Assembly: GCA_013138675.1 (NCBI GenBank)
Contig: WTCH01000311.1
Location: 1-32,720, forward strand
DNA length: 32,720 bases
Reading direction: 5' to 3'
DNA from: Woeseiaceae bacterium
Lineage (GTDB): Bacteria > Pseudomonadota > Gammaproteobacteria > Steroidobacterales > Woeseiaceae
The notes below the pieces were generated by a model that did no database searches, was not told the DNA's origin, and was given only the letters and a program-made list of their open reading frames with translations. Position 1 is the first letter of the stretch; the number at the start of each line of letters is the position of its first letter. Below are positions 1-8,135 of this stretch, piece by piece. The translations under genes and the position numbers were made by a program.

Positions 1-428
1 CGCTTGCCACCTTCCATCTGGAATGGTTTCGTGACGACGGCGACTGTCAGAATGCCAAGCTCCTTGGCAACTTGTGCGACGATAGGCGTTGCGCCAGTTC
101 CGGTGCCGCCACCCATGCCTGCCGTGATGAACAGCATATCGGCGCCTTCGATAACCTCTTTAATCCGGTCGCGATCTTCCATCGCGGCCTGGCGGCCAAT
201 GTCGGGATCCGCACCTGCGCCGAGTCCCTTGGTGATATTGCAGCCAATTTGCAATGCCGTGCGGACACGAGCGCTTTTCAACGCCTGTGAGTCCGTGTTG
301 GCGCAAATGAAGTCGACGCCATCGATGCCAGCGTCGACCATGTGCGCCACAGCATTGCCGCCGCCGCCGCCGACACCGATGACCTTGATGACCGCGCTTT
401 GACTATGCGCATCCATTAATTCAAACAT
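1..428 (-). CDS. ftsZ: Cell division protein FtsZ (N-terminal 142 residues, cut by window edge)
   Basis: This is the tubulin-like GTPase that polymerises into the Z ring at mid-cell and recruits the divisome. Only the N-terminal GTP-binding part is present. It starts MFELMDAHSQSAVIKVIGVG, runs into the glycine-rich nucleotide loop GVGGGGGNAV, and carries the tubulin signature GGGTGTGAAP near residues 108-117. The ATG at 428 is preceded five bases away by a near-perfect Shine-Dalgarno sequence, GGAGGAAG, the best ribosome site seen in the cluster and consistent with the high FtsZ level cells need. The gene follows ftsA after an 84-base gap, the widest gap in the dcw cluster. The N-terminal tail before the GTPase core is short, as usual in the family. 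Confidence 0.97.
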   Translation of the reverse strand, partial: MFELMDAHSQSAVIKVIGVGGGGGNAVAHMVDAGIDGVDFICANTDSQALKSARVRTALQIGCNITKGLGAGADPDIGRQAAMEDRDRIKEVIEGADMLFITAGMGGGTGTGATPIVAQVAKELGILTVAVVTKPFQMEGGK

Positions 429-433
429 TGTTA

Positions 434-441
434 CTTCCTCC
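434..441 (-). promoter_or_regulatory. Strong ribosome binding site of ftsZ
   Basis: On the minus strand GGAGGAAG lies five bases before the ftsZ ATG at 428. Most dcw genes here start inside the stop codon of the previous gene and rely on coupling; ftsZ instead has its own strong, independent site. Confidence 0.75.
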
Positions 442-459
442 GCTAGTAGATCATCTAAT

Positions 460-478
460 GGGCAACACTCCGTTACCC
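460..478 (-). other. Hairpin in the ftsA-ftsZ gap
   Basis: The minus strand reads GGGTAAC, five loop bases GGAGT, then GTTGCCC, giving a 7-pair stem with one G-U pair. It lies between the ftsA stop (513) and the ftsZ ribosome site (441). No U-tract follows on the coding strand, so it is not a typical terminator; it could protect or mark a processed ftsZ mRNA end. That role is inference. Confidence 0.4.
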
Positions 479-512
479 GTTTTCACTTCACTGCATTAAA
501 TCTGCAGAACTC

Positions 513-1751
513 TTAAAACTGTCCGCCAAACCACGCCTTCATACGGCCCCATACGTCGCCGAGGTTGTGGTTGATCGGTGTGCTTCGCGTATTGCGGCGC
601 GTCAGGTTTTCGTAGCCGTACAAAAGCAGGCCAACGCCGGTTGCATATATCGGATTGCGAATGACGTCCATCAGGCCGTCGACGTACTGCGGCGATCCAA
701 GACGCACGGGCATATGGAACACTTCTTCGGCCAGCTCGACGGCGCCTTCCATCTTCGCGCTGCCGCCCGTGATGATGATGCCCGCAGCAATCAACTCCTC
801 GAAGCCACTCCTGCGTAACTCATCGCGAATTAAACCGAAGAGTTCTTCATATCTCGGCTCGACGATCTCAGCGAGCGTCTGGCGCGCCAGCCGCCGCGGC
901 GGACGTTCACCCACACTCGGTACTTCGATGGTCTCGTCGGGGTTCGCAAGCTGCGACAACGCGCAGGCGTACTTGATCTTGATTTCCTCGGCGTACTGCG
1001 TCGGCGTACGCATCGAGACAGCGATGTCATTAGTCACCTGGTCACCGGCAATCGGGATGACCGCTGTGTGCTGTATCGCACCACCCATGAATACCGCCAG
1101 GTCCGTCGTACCTCCGCCGATATCGACGATGCAGGAACCCAGTTCCTTTTCGTCGTCCGTCAGCACGGAATAACTCGAAGCGAGTTGTTCCAATACGATG
1201 TCGTCCACTTCAAGCCCGCAACGCTGTACACACTTGACGATGTTCTGTGCGGCGCTTTCCGCCCCCGTCACCATGTGAACTTTCGCTTCCAGGCGCACAC
1301 CCGACATGCCAACCGGCTCGCGAATGCCTTCCTGGCTGTCGATCAGAAACTCTTGCGGCAAGATGTGCAGAATCTTCTGGTCCGCAGGAATTGCGACTGC
1401 ACGAGCCGCATCGATTACACGATCTACATCGCCCGGACTCACTTCTTTGTCACGAATTGCGACGATGCCGTGCGAGTTCAGGCTGCGCACGTGACTGCCG
1501 GCGATGCCGGTGTAAACCGAGTGGATGTCACAACCAGCCATGAGCTCGGCCTCTTCGACCGCGCGTTGAATGGAGTGCACCGTTGACTCGATGTTAACGA
1601 CCACACCTTTCTTCAGGCCACGCGACGGATGCGAGCCGATGCCGACGACTTCGATCCTGCCGTCTTCATTGATCTCCCCGACAATCGCAACAACTTTCGA
1701 CGTTCCAATGTCGAGTCCAACGATCAGGTTCTTGTCTCCCCGCTTGGACAT
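513..1751 (-). CDS. ftsA: Cell division protein FtsA, actin-like membrane anchor of the Z ring
   Basis: FtsA is an actin/Hsp70-fold ATPase that tethers FtsZ filaments to the inner membrane and starts recruitment of later divisome proteins. The 412-residue product is close to the usual ~420. The phosphate-1 motif VGLDIGTSKVVAIVGEI opens the protein, the phosphate-2 region CIVDIGGGTTDLAVF lies near residue 210, and the adenosine motif GIIITGGSAKMEG near residue 330. The last residues, around DVWGRMKAWFGGQF, form the amphipathic membrane-targeting helix expected at the C-terminus. The ATG at 1751 is directly abutted by the ftsQ stop codon at 1752-1754, so translation is probably coupled to ftsQ. 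Confidence 0.98.
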   Translation of the reverse strand: MSKRGDKNLIVGLDIGTSKVVAIVGEINEDGRIEVVGIGSHPSRGLKKGVVVNIESTVHSIQRAVEEAELMAGCDIHSVYTGIAGSHVRSLNSHGIVAIRDKEVSPGDVDRVIDAARAVAIPADQKILHILPQEFLIDSQEGIREPVGMSGVRLEAKVHMVTGAESAAQNIVKCVQRCGLEVDDIVLEQLASSYSVLTDDEKELGSCIVDIGGGTTDLAVFMGGAIQHTAVIPIAGDQVTNDIAVSMRTPTQYAEEIKIKYACALSQLANPDETIEVPSVGERPPRRLARQTLAEIVEPRYEELFGLIRDELRRSGFEELIAAGIIITGGSAKMEGAVELAEEVFHMPVRLGSPQYVDGLMDVIRNPIYATGVGLLLYGYENLTRRNTRSTPINHNLGDVWGRMKAWFGGQF

Positions 1752-2564
1752 TCAGCGATCACCTCGTAGCGCCAGCATTTCATCCATTCCCTCTGCCGGG
1801 TCATCGACCGGCGATCTTGATCCGTTATTCCAGCCAATCGTGAAGCCATTGTTGTAGCGCATGTCGACGTATTCGATCTCCGTCACGCGGCCGGTAATGA
1901 TGTCCGCGACGATGTCGAGAAACAGGTCCGTGCGGGCGTTGACCTCGCGACGGCCAATCCTCACCTCCACGCCGTTGTGCAAGGTCATGTCCCAGGCTCC
2001 CCGTGCATCAAGGTGTACGCGACGCAGATCCAGCCCAACTGGAATGAGTCGTTCGCGAACATCCAGATATCGCTTGGCAACTTCCGCGGAGCGGTCTTCC
2101 GGGCCGCTCAGGCGCGGCAACTCCGCCGGTATGTGACGCGCGTCAGAAACAAACAGCTCACCGCGCACATTCAGTAATCCACGTTCACCCCAGATTGCTG
2201 CCGGTACCTGCTCGGTGACCGAAATGCGCAGACGACTCGGCCACCGTCTCGCAACCGTCGCCTGGTCTATCCAGGGCATTTCGACAATGCTCTGTTGAAT
2301 TCCGGCGAGATCGGCACTGACAAAACCGTCTTCGAGTTCGTCGCTGATGGCCTCCTCTATTTGCAATGCCGTGACACGTTGAAACGGCCCGTTGATCTCT
2401 ATCGAGCGGATCGGCCGGTCAAGCATAGTGGCACTCAGGAAGTACGTCGCCACGACCGCTGTAATTGCGACGACGGGTGCAACAACGCGCCCCAACCTGA
2501 TCCTCGGCAACGAGAAGCGTGCCGCTTTCTTCTGTTTTCTGCGTCGTGCCTGCTTACGCGTCAT
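1752..2564 (-). CDS. ftsQ: Cell division protein FtsQ
   Basis: FtsQ is a bitopic inner membrane protein that links cytoplasmic and periplasmic divisome parts through the FtsQ-FtsL-FtsB complex. The 270-residue product has a very basic N-terminus (MTRKQARRRKQKKAARF), one transmembrane segment around residues 28-48, and then a POTRA-type domain beginning near IRSIEINGPFQRVTALQIE, followed by the beta domain with the family-typical VDMRYNNGFTIGW near residue 235. The start at 2564 lies 11 bases inside ddlB. The C-terminal tail after the beta domain is short and acidic. Confidence 0.96.
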   Translation of the reverse strand: MTRKQARRRKQKKAARFSLPRIRLGRVVAPVVAITAVVATYFLSATMLDRPIRSIEINGPFQRVTALQIEEAISDELEDGFVSADLAGIQQSIVEMPWIDQATVARRWPSRLRISVTEQVPAAIWGERGLLNVRGELFVSDARHIPAELPRLSGPEDRSAEVAKRYLDVRERLIPVGLDLRRVHLDARGAWDMTLHNGVEVRIGRREVNARTDLFLDIVADIITGRVTEIEYVDMRYNNGFTIGWNNGSRSPVDDPAEGMDEMLALRGDR

Positions 2565-3555
2565 TGGCTGCCACCTCGATCGCGTTTGTGTGGTTGCCTT
2601 CCCTGACGCTCGTCTCGAGGATGCGCCAACAAAGCTCTTCGAAATCGATGCCTGCCTGTTTTGCCGCCATCGGAACCAGGCTATGACTCGTCATGCCCGG
2701 GATCGTGTTGACTTCGAGGACCTGCGGATTGCCGTCTTCGCCGGTCATGAAGTCGACGCGGCCCCACCCGGTACATCCGACTTCGTTGTACGCAGCCATC
2801 GCGAGGCCTGCATAAAGCGCCTCGGTCTCGTCGTCGGTAGTTCCGGGGCAGTGGTACTCGGTCCTGTCGGATTCGTATTTGGCGCGGTAGTCATAGAACA
2901 CGCGCGGCGTGACGATACGTATGCTCGGCAGGGCACGACCCTGCAATACACCGACCGTAAACTCCTCACCAACAATGCAGCGCTCGGCGAGCGCGACGCC
3001 ACCAAACCCGAGAGCAAGCTGCACGGCTTCGGCAAGATCCTCGCGCTCGAATACCTTCGACATACCGACGCTCGAGCCCTGGCCCGCCGGCTTCAATATC
3101 ATCGGGAAGCTGAGTTCCTCGGCGGCGAGCACGGCATCGGCATCGTGGCGGATAACGGCATATTCAGGTGTCGGGATACCGCAAGCTTCGAACAGGTGCT
3201 TGCTGCGGATCTTGTCCATTGCCAGCGATGACGCCATGACGCCGCTGCCCGTGTAGGGCATATCCAGCCACTGCAACGCGCCCTGCAAGGCGCCGTCTTC
3301 GCCGCCCGTGCCGTGCAATGCGATCCAGGTGCGGTCGAAGCCGGCGGCGGCGAACTGGCCCAGGCTCTTGCCCGCCGGATCCCAGGCGTGAGCATCCACG
3401 CCGCGCGACTGCAGTGCCTTCAGCACTGCAGCACCAGTATCAAGTGATACCTCGCGCTCCGGCGATGACCCGCCAAGCATCACGGCAACACGTCCAAAGT
3501 CAGCAGTGTTCGAAATGACCGTGCGTTCTTCACGTAGTGTCGCGATACGACTCAT
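2554..3555 (-). CDS. ddlB: D-alanine--D-alanine ligase
   Basis: This cytoplasmic ATP-grasp enzyme joins two D-alanines to give the dipeptide that MurF adds to the peptidoglycan stem. The 333-residue product has the N-terminal VAVMLGGSSPEREVSLDTG loop, the ATP-grasp lysine region FPMILKPAGQGSSVGMSKV near residues 150-168, and the C-terminal metal and D-Ala binding segment EVNTIPGMTSHSLVPMAAKQ. It is about 25 residues longer than E. coli DdlB because of an N-terminal extension; the ATG at 3555 is supported by its 4-base overlap with the murB stop. A later start near the conserved VAVMLGG segment cannot be excluded. Its place between murB and ftsQ fits DdlB. Confidence 0.97.
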   Translation of the reverse strand: MSRIATLREERTVISNTADFGRVAVMLGGSSPEREVSLDTGAAVLKALQSRGVDAHAWDPAGKSLGQFAAAGFDRTWIALHGTGGEDGALQGALQWLDMPYTGSGVMASSLAMDKIRSKHLFEACGIPTPEYAVIRHDADAVLAAEELSFPMILKPAGQGSSVGMSKVFEREDLAEAVQLALGFGGVALAERCIVGEEFTVGVLQGRALPSIRIVTPRVFYDYRAKYESDRTEYHCPGTTDDETEALYAGLAMAAYNEVGCTGWGRVDFMTGEDGNPQVLEVNTIPGMTSHSLVPMAAKQAGIDFEELCWRILETSVREGNHTNAIEVAANDA

Positions 3556-4448
3556 CGCGCCACCTCGCCCACGATCCGAACCTCATGAACCAGTTCAACG
3601 CCGTGCTTTTCGATGACGGCCTGGCGCACGTGCTCGATCAGTTCCTCAACGTCAGTCGCCGTCGCGTTATCGCTGTTGATGATGAAATTGGCGTGCTTCT
3701 CGGATACTTCCGCACCGCCGATCGAATAACCTTTGAGCCCGGCGACTTCGATCAACCTGGCGGCGTGATCACCTGGCGGATTGCGAAATACGGATCCGCA
3801 ACTGAGTAGGCCAAGCGGCTGTGTGCGTTTGCGACGCTCCAGCATCTCGTTCATCGCGTCCATGCTCGGCGTAACGTTGGGGTCGAAGCGCAATGTCGCT
3901 TCGATGAACCACTCATTCGTCGGGCCGGTTACGCTGCGATAGGCAACTGAGTATTCACTCGGTGCACGTTGATTAATGACACCGGCACGATCTATCGTGC
4001 GCACCGACTCGACACGCTCCCATGTCTCGCCACCGTGCGCGCCAGCGTTCATGGCAAGTGCACCGCCGACCGTTCCCGGGATTCCCGCGAAGAACTCGGA
4101 TGGTCCGATACCCCAGCGGATGCACTGGCGCGCGAGTTGTGTGCACGGCAGACCACTGCCGGCCCGGACCTGATAGTTCTCGACACGCTCAAGATCCTTA
4201 AGAATTTTCGATGCCGAAATAACGACTCCACGAATACCGCCATCGCGGACCAGCAGATTGCTACCGACGCCGAACCAGAAAACCGGTATATCGGGGTGCA
4301 GGTCGTGCAGAAATGCCGACAGGTCTTCCAGACTGGCAGGCACAAAAAAGGACTCTGCCGGTCCACCGACGCGCCAGGTCGTGTGCTCGCTCATGGGCTC
4401 GTTCACCCTGACGTCGCCGCGCAGACTTTTTTGCTCGGCCGCCATCAT
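3552..4448 (-). CDS. murB: UDP-N-acetylenolpyruvoylglucosamine reductase, short type II form
   Basis: MurB is the FAD flavoprotein that uses NADPH to reduce UDP-GlcNAc-enolpyruvate to UDP-MurNAc. The 298-residue product has the FAD-binding core (GVGSNLLVRDGGIRGVVI near residues 60-77, and FFAGIPGTVGGALAMNAGAH near 118-137). The catalytic serine lies in SCGSVFRNPPG near residue 215 and the catalytic glutamate in the terminal VRIVGE. The GGAEVSEKHANFIIN segment and the short length match type II MurB, as in Staphylococcus aureus, rather than the ~340-residue type I of E. coli and Pseudomonas. It overlaps murC by 4 bases. Confidence 0.96.
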   Translation of the reverse strand: MMAAEQKSLRGDVRVNEPMSEHTTWRVGGPAESFFVPASLEDLSAFLHDLHPDIPVFWFGVGSNLLVRDGGIRGVVISASKILKDLERVENYQVRAGSGLPCTQLARQCIRWGIGPSEFFAGIPGTVGGALAMNAGAHGGETWERVESVRTIDRAGVINQRAPSEYSVAYRSVTGPTNEWFIEATLRFDPNVTPSMDAMNEMLERRKRTQPLGLLSCGSVFRNPPGDHAARLIEVAGLKGYSIGGAEVSEKHANFIINSDNATATDVEELIEHVRQAVIEKHGVELVHEVRIVGEVAR

Positions 4449-5869
4449 GAGTGCACCTTCAGATTCGGTTTCGTGGCCAACAGGTCTGCCACGCCGGCCG
4501 CATAAGCGCCAATGTCTCCCGCGCCCATCAGCAACACGAGGTCGCCATCGGCCAGCACACTTTCGAGTACGGGCTGCAACTCATCCAGCGACTCGACAAA
4601 CACGGGCTCGACAGCACCGCGAGTACGCACGGCCCGCGCGATGGCCCGACCGTCGGCCCCCGCGATCGGATCTTCGCCAGCTGCATAGACCTCAAGCACG
4701 ATCGCAACGTCGGCATCGGACACAACTGTCGCAAAATCGTCTATCAGGTCGCGTGTACGGGTGTAGCGATGCGGCTGAAATACAAGTACGACGCGGCGCT
4801 CCGGCCAGCCCGCGCGCGCGGCTGCCAAAGTCGCGGCTATCTCTGTCGGATGATGGCCGTAGTCATCGACGAGCATGACTTTTCCGGCCACGGTCTCCAC
4901 CTCACCGAGGCTCTGGAAGCGTCTATCGATTCCTTCAAACTCCGCGAGCGCCCTGACAACAGCGTCATCCCCGATCTGCAGTTCGTCAGCGACAGCAATC
5001 GTTGCCAGCGCGTTCCTTACGTTGTGCATTCCGGGCAAATGCAGTTCGATTCGAAGCGGGTCACGATCGCCAGAGCGAACGACGTCGAAGTGCGTGTGCC
5101 CCTGGTCAAACTCAATGTTTTCGGCGCGCACGTCCGCATCGTCGTTGATGCCGTAGGTAATGAGCGAACGACCGATGTTGCTGAGAATTTCGTTGACTCC
5201 GTGATCGTCCGTGCAAACAACTGCGACGCCGTAAAACGGCAGGTTGTGCAGGAACTCAATAAAGCCCGTGCGCAGCTTGTCGATGTCGCCATCGTAGGTC
5301 GACATGTGATCGGCATCGATATTCGTCACGATCGCAAGCATCGGCTTCAGGTGCACAAACGAGGCATCGCTCTCATCCGCCTCGGCGACCAGGTAATCGC
5401 CTTGCCCAAGTCGCGCGTTCGCATCGGCACTTTTCAGTCGCCCGCCGATTACGAACGTGGGGTCCAACCCTCCCTCAGCCAAAACGCTGGCGACGAGACT
5501 CGTTGTCGTCGTCTTGCCATGCGTCCCGGCCACCGCGATCGAATAACGGAACCGCATAAGCTCAGCCAGCATTTCGGCCCTTTGCACAACGGGCATCAAT
5601 CGCTCACGAGCAGCTGCAACTTCCGGATTGGTTTCATCGACCGCGCTGGATACGACAACGGCATCTGCATGCTCGATGTTTGCTTCAGCGTGGCCGATGA
5701 ATATGGTAGCGCCTTGATTCTCGAGGCGCTGTGTCTGTTTGTTGGCTTTTATGTCAGAGCCCTGGACTTTGTAGCCCAGGCTCAACATCACCTCAGCAAT
5801 GCCGGACATGCCCGACCCACCGATACCAACGAAATGTACGCTGTTGATCCGTCGCATTTTCTTGATCAT
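4445..5869 (-). CDS. murC: UDP-N-acetylmuramate--L-alanine ligase
   Basis: MurC is the ATP-dependent ligase that adds the first stem residue, L-Ala, to UDP-MurNAc in the cytoplasm. The 474-residue length is usual. The N-terminal UDP-binding domain shows VHFVGIGGSGMSGIAEVML at residues 11-29, the P-loop is GTHGKTTTT at 115-123, and the C-terminal Mur-ligase domain contains DDYGHHPTEIAATL, a MurC hallmark, and QPHRYTRTRDL. The ATG at 5869 overlaps the murG stop by four bases. A second in-frame ATG four codons on is possible but less well placed for coupling. Confidence 0.98.
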   Translation of the reverse strand: MIKKMRRINSVHFVGIGGSGMSGIAEVMLSLGYKVQGSDIKANKQTQRLENQGATIFIGHAEANIEHADAVVVSSAVDETNPEVAAARERLMPVVQRAEMLAELMRFRYSIAVAGTHGKTTTTSLVASVLAEGGLDPTFVIGGRLKSADANARLGQGDYLVAEADESDASFVHLKPMLAIVTNIDADHMSTYDGDIDKLRTGFIEFLHNLPFYGVAVVCTDDHGVNEILSNIGRSLITYGINDDADVRAENIEFDQGHTHFDVVRSGDRDPLRIELHLPGMHNVRNALATIAVADELQIGDDAVVRALAEFEGIDRRFQSLGEVETVAGKVMLVDDYGHHPTEIAATLAAARAGWPERRVVLVFQPHRYTRTRDLIDDFATVVSDADVAIVLEVYAAGEDPIAGADGRAIARAVRTRGAVEPVFVESLDELQPVLESVLADGDLVLLMGAGDIGAYAAGVADLLATKPNLKVHS

Positions 5870-6954
5870 GCTGCGAGTCTCGCTTGTTCGAGACAGAGCT
5901 CGGTGATTCGGCTCAATGCCAGAGGCTTGTCCAGTCCATGCGCCTTTTCGGCTTTTTCGAGCAAGTCTTCGCGGTTGCTCAGCCAGTCATGCAACTGACC
6001 GGCCAAAACGTCTGCACTCAACATGCTCTGATCGATAATCACGGCCGCACCGGCATCCGCCATCGGCCGCGCATTCGCTGTCTGGTGGTCGTCGACGGCA
6101 CCCGGATAGGGCACGAACACGGCCGGCAGCCCGACTGCGCACAGTTCCGCAACCGTCAGCGCACCTGCTCGACAGACGACCAGGTCGGCCCACGCATAAG
6201 CTGACGCCATGTCGTCGATGAACGGTACGAGATCAACCTCTACGCCACTCGCCTCGTAGGCTTCACGGGCCGCATCCAGCGTTCTCTCGCCACACTGATG
6301 GCGCACGAGGGGGCGATCCGGAGCGTGCAACTTCGATAGCGCTTGTGGGACCGTTGTGTTCAATGCCAATGCGCCTTGGCTGCCGCCAAGTACAAGCAAG
6401 CGCAATGGTCCGGTCCGATCGCGATATCGTTCGGCGGGCACTGCAACTGCCGAGATGTCCTCGCGAACCGGATTACCCACGGTTTCCGCGCGAACACGGG
6501 AATTAAAACTGCCCGGGAAGGCTTGAAGCACAACCCAGGCAAGTCGCGCCAGAAGACGGTTTGTAAGGCCAGCGGCAGCATTCTGCTCGTGAATAACGAG
6601 CGGCCGCCGGGTTAGCCAGGCGGCGAGTCCGCCCGGCCCTGAAACGAAGCCGCCCATACCGAGTACCGCGGCAGGACGACGACGCAGAATGACCATCAGT
6701 GATTGCAGTAGCGCCCACGCAAGCTGGAACGGTGCGATGACCAGTGCGACAAACCCTTTGCGGCGCAGGCCTTTGACGCTGATCCACTCAATATCGATAC
6801 CGGCAGCCGGAATCACCGTTGCCTCAAGGCCGCGGTGCGTCCCGAGCCAGACGATTTCCTGGGAGTGCGCCTCGAGGGCGCGTGCGACAGCGAGTGCCGG
6901 ATAGATGTGTCCACCCGTACCTCCCGCCATGACAAGGATTGGCCGGCCACTCAT
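5866..6954 (-). CDS. murG: Lipid II synthase, UDP-GlcNAc transferase MurG
   Basis: MurG is a peripheral inner membrane GT-B glycosyltransferase that adds GlcNAc to lipid I, giving lipid II. The 362-residue protein begins with the diphosphate loop MAGGTGGHIYPALAVA (residues 9-24). A second glycine-rich loop, VLGGSQGALALN near residue 190, and the UDP-GlcNAc binding stretch VCRAGALTVAEL near 260 are present, as is YPGAVDDHQTANA near 287. It sits between ftsW and murC with 4-base overlaps on both sides, the standard dcw position. Confidence 0.98.
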   Translation of the reverse strand: MSGRPILVMAGGTGGHIYPALAVARALEAHSQEIVWLGTHRGLEATVIPAAGIDIEWISVKGLRRKGFVALVIAPFQLAWALLQSLMVILRRRPAAVLGMGGFVSGPGGLAAWLTRRPLVIHEQNAAAGLTNRLLARLAWVVLQAFPGSFNSRVRAETVGNPVREDISAVAVPAERYRDRTGPLRLLVLGGSQGALALNTTVPQALSKLHAPDRPLVRHQCGERTLDAAREAYEASGVEVDLVPFIDDMASAYAWADLVVCRAGALTVAELCAVGLPAVFVPYPGAVDDHQTANARPMADAGAAVIIDQSMLSADVLAGQLHDWLSNREDLLEKAEKAHGLDKPLALSRITELCLEQARLAA

Positions 6955-8135
6955 GATTTGCGCCTGCGCTTGCGGTTCACGGGTTTAGCGTCAACCACGA
7001 GTTCGTGATGAATTCTGAGCAACAATCCGATCGCGATCATTGCGACGATCAGGCTGCTGCGGCCGTAACTGATCAGCGGCAGTGTAAGACCCTTGGTCGG
7101 CAGCAGTCCCATGTTCACGCCGATATTGATAAAGGCCTGCAGGCCAAGCCAGGTACCCAGACCGATGGCGAGAAAAGCTTCAAAGAACCGCTCGGAGTCG
7201 GCCGCACGCATCGCGAGTTTGAAAACGCGCCAGAGTAGTGCCAGAAACAACGCGATGAGTACAACCGAACCGAGCAGCCCGAATTCTTCGGCGAACACGG
7301 CGAAGACGAAATCCGTGTGCGCTTCAGGGAGATAAAAGAGTTTCTGTACGCCGCCACCAAGACCGACGCCAAACCACTCGCCGCGACCGATCGCGATCAG
7401 TGACTGGGTCAGCTGGAAACCGGAGTTGTAAGGATCCGCCCACGGATCGAGGAAACCGGTCAGGCGATTCAGTCGATACGGCGATGTCAGTGTGAGTGCG
7501 ACCACCGCAATGACAGTGGCTGAGAAGAACAGAATGAAGTCACGAATGCGCGCGCCTGCAACGAACAGTACGACAAGTGCTGTCGCGAGCAACACAATTG
7601 CGGCGCCGAAATCGGGCTCTGCCAGCAGCAATGCGCAACCCAGGCTCAGCACAAGCATTGGCCGAAGAAAGCCGACGAACTGTTCACGCAATGCCTTTTG
7701 TTGCCGCACGACATAGCCCGCGAGGTAGATCAGCAGGCATAGCCTCGCCGGTTCCGAAACCTGCAGATTCATGACGCCGAAGCGAACCCAGCGCGTCGCA
7801 CCGTTGACCTCATAGCCAACACCCGGCACGAGCACGACGACAAGCAGCGCCAGCCCGACGAGCAGAAGCAGCGGGCCCAGCGTCTGCCAGACATGCATCG
7901 GCACGAACAAGCAGAACAGACCGGCTGCCAGGCCAATCGCTGCCGCGACGAGTTGACGCTCAAGGTAGAAGAACGGGTTGCCGGTCGCGTTGTCGGAGAT
8001 CGTGATCGACGCCGAGGCCAGGATCACGAAACCGCCGAGCAACAACACCAGGACAAGACCCAACATGACCGGGTCCAGCTTGAGCTCGGTTTTGAGGCGT
8101 GCCGGAAACGGCATCATTGCACTTCTCGCGGTCAT
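6951..8135 (-). CDS. ftsW: Septal peptidoglycan glycosyltransferase FtsW (SEDS family)
   Basis: FtsW is the SEDS-family polymerase that extends glycan strands from lipid II at the septum, working with FtsI. The 394-residue product is mostly hydrophobic with about ten predicted membrane segments, beginning near residue 20 (VMLGLVLVLLLGGFVILASAS). Family motifs include GATRWVRFG, LQVSEPARL, LLAEPDFGAA (with the conserved aspartate), the large periplasmic loop GVGLGGGVQKLFYLPEAHTD, and GLTLPLISYGRSSL near the C-terminus. The end is basic (KPVNRKRRRKS). The position between murD and murG separates it from RodA, which is usually next to mrdA. Confidence 0.97.
   Translation of the reverse strand: MTARSAMMPFPARLKTELKLDPVMLGLVLVLLLGGFVILASASITISDNATGNPFFYLERQLVAAAIGLAAGLFCLFVPMHVWQTLGPLLLLVGLALLVVVLVPGVGYEVNGATRWVRFGVMNLQVSEPARLCLLIYLAGYVVRQQKALREQFVGFLRPMLVLSLGCALLLAEPDFGAAIVLLATALVVLFVAGARIRDFILFFSATVIAVVALTLTSPYRLNRLTGFLDPWADPYNSGFQLTQSLIAIGRGEWFGVGLGGGVQKLFYLPEAHTDFVFAVFAEEFGLLGSVVLIALFLALLWRVFKLAMRAADSERFFEAFLAIGLGTWLGLQAFINIGVNMGLLPTKGLTLPLISYGRSSLIVAMIAIGLLLRIHHELVVDAKPVNRKRRRKS

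Noticed and set aside
2392..3231. 279-codon plus-strand frame
   Set aside because: Antisense to ftsQ and ddlB, no recognisable product.
4451..5998. 515-codon open frame on the plus strand
   Set aside because: It is antisense to murC and part of murG, and its product has no family features; long shadows are common in this GC-rich, codon-biased region.
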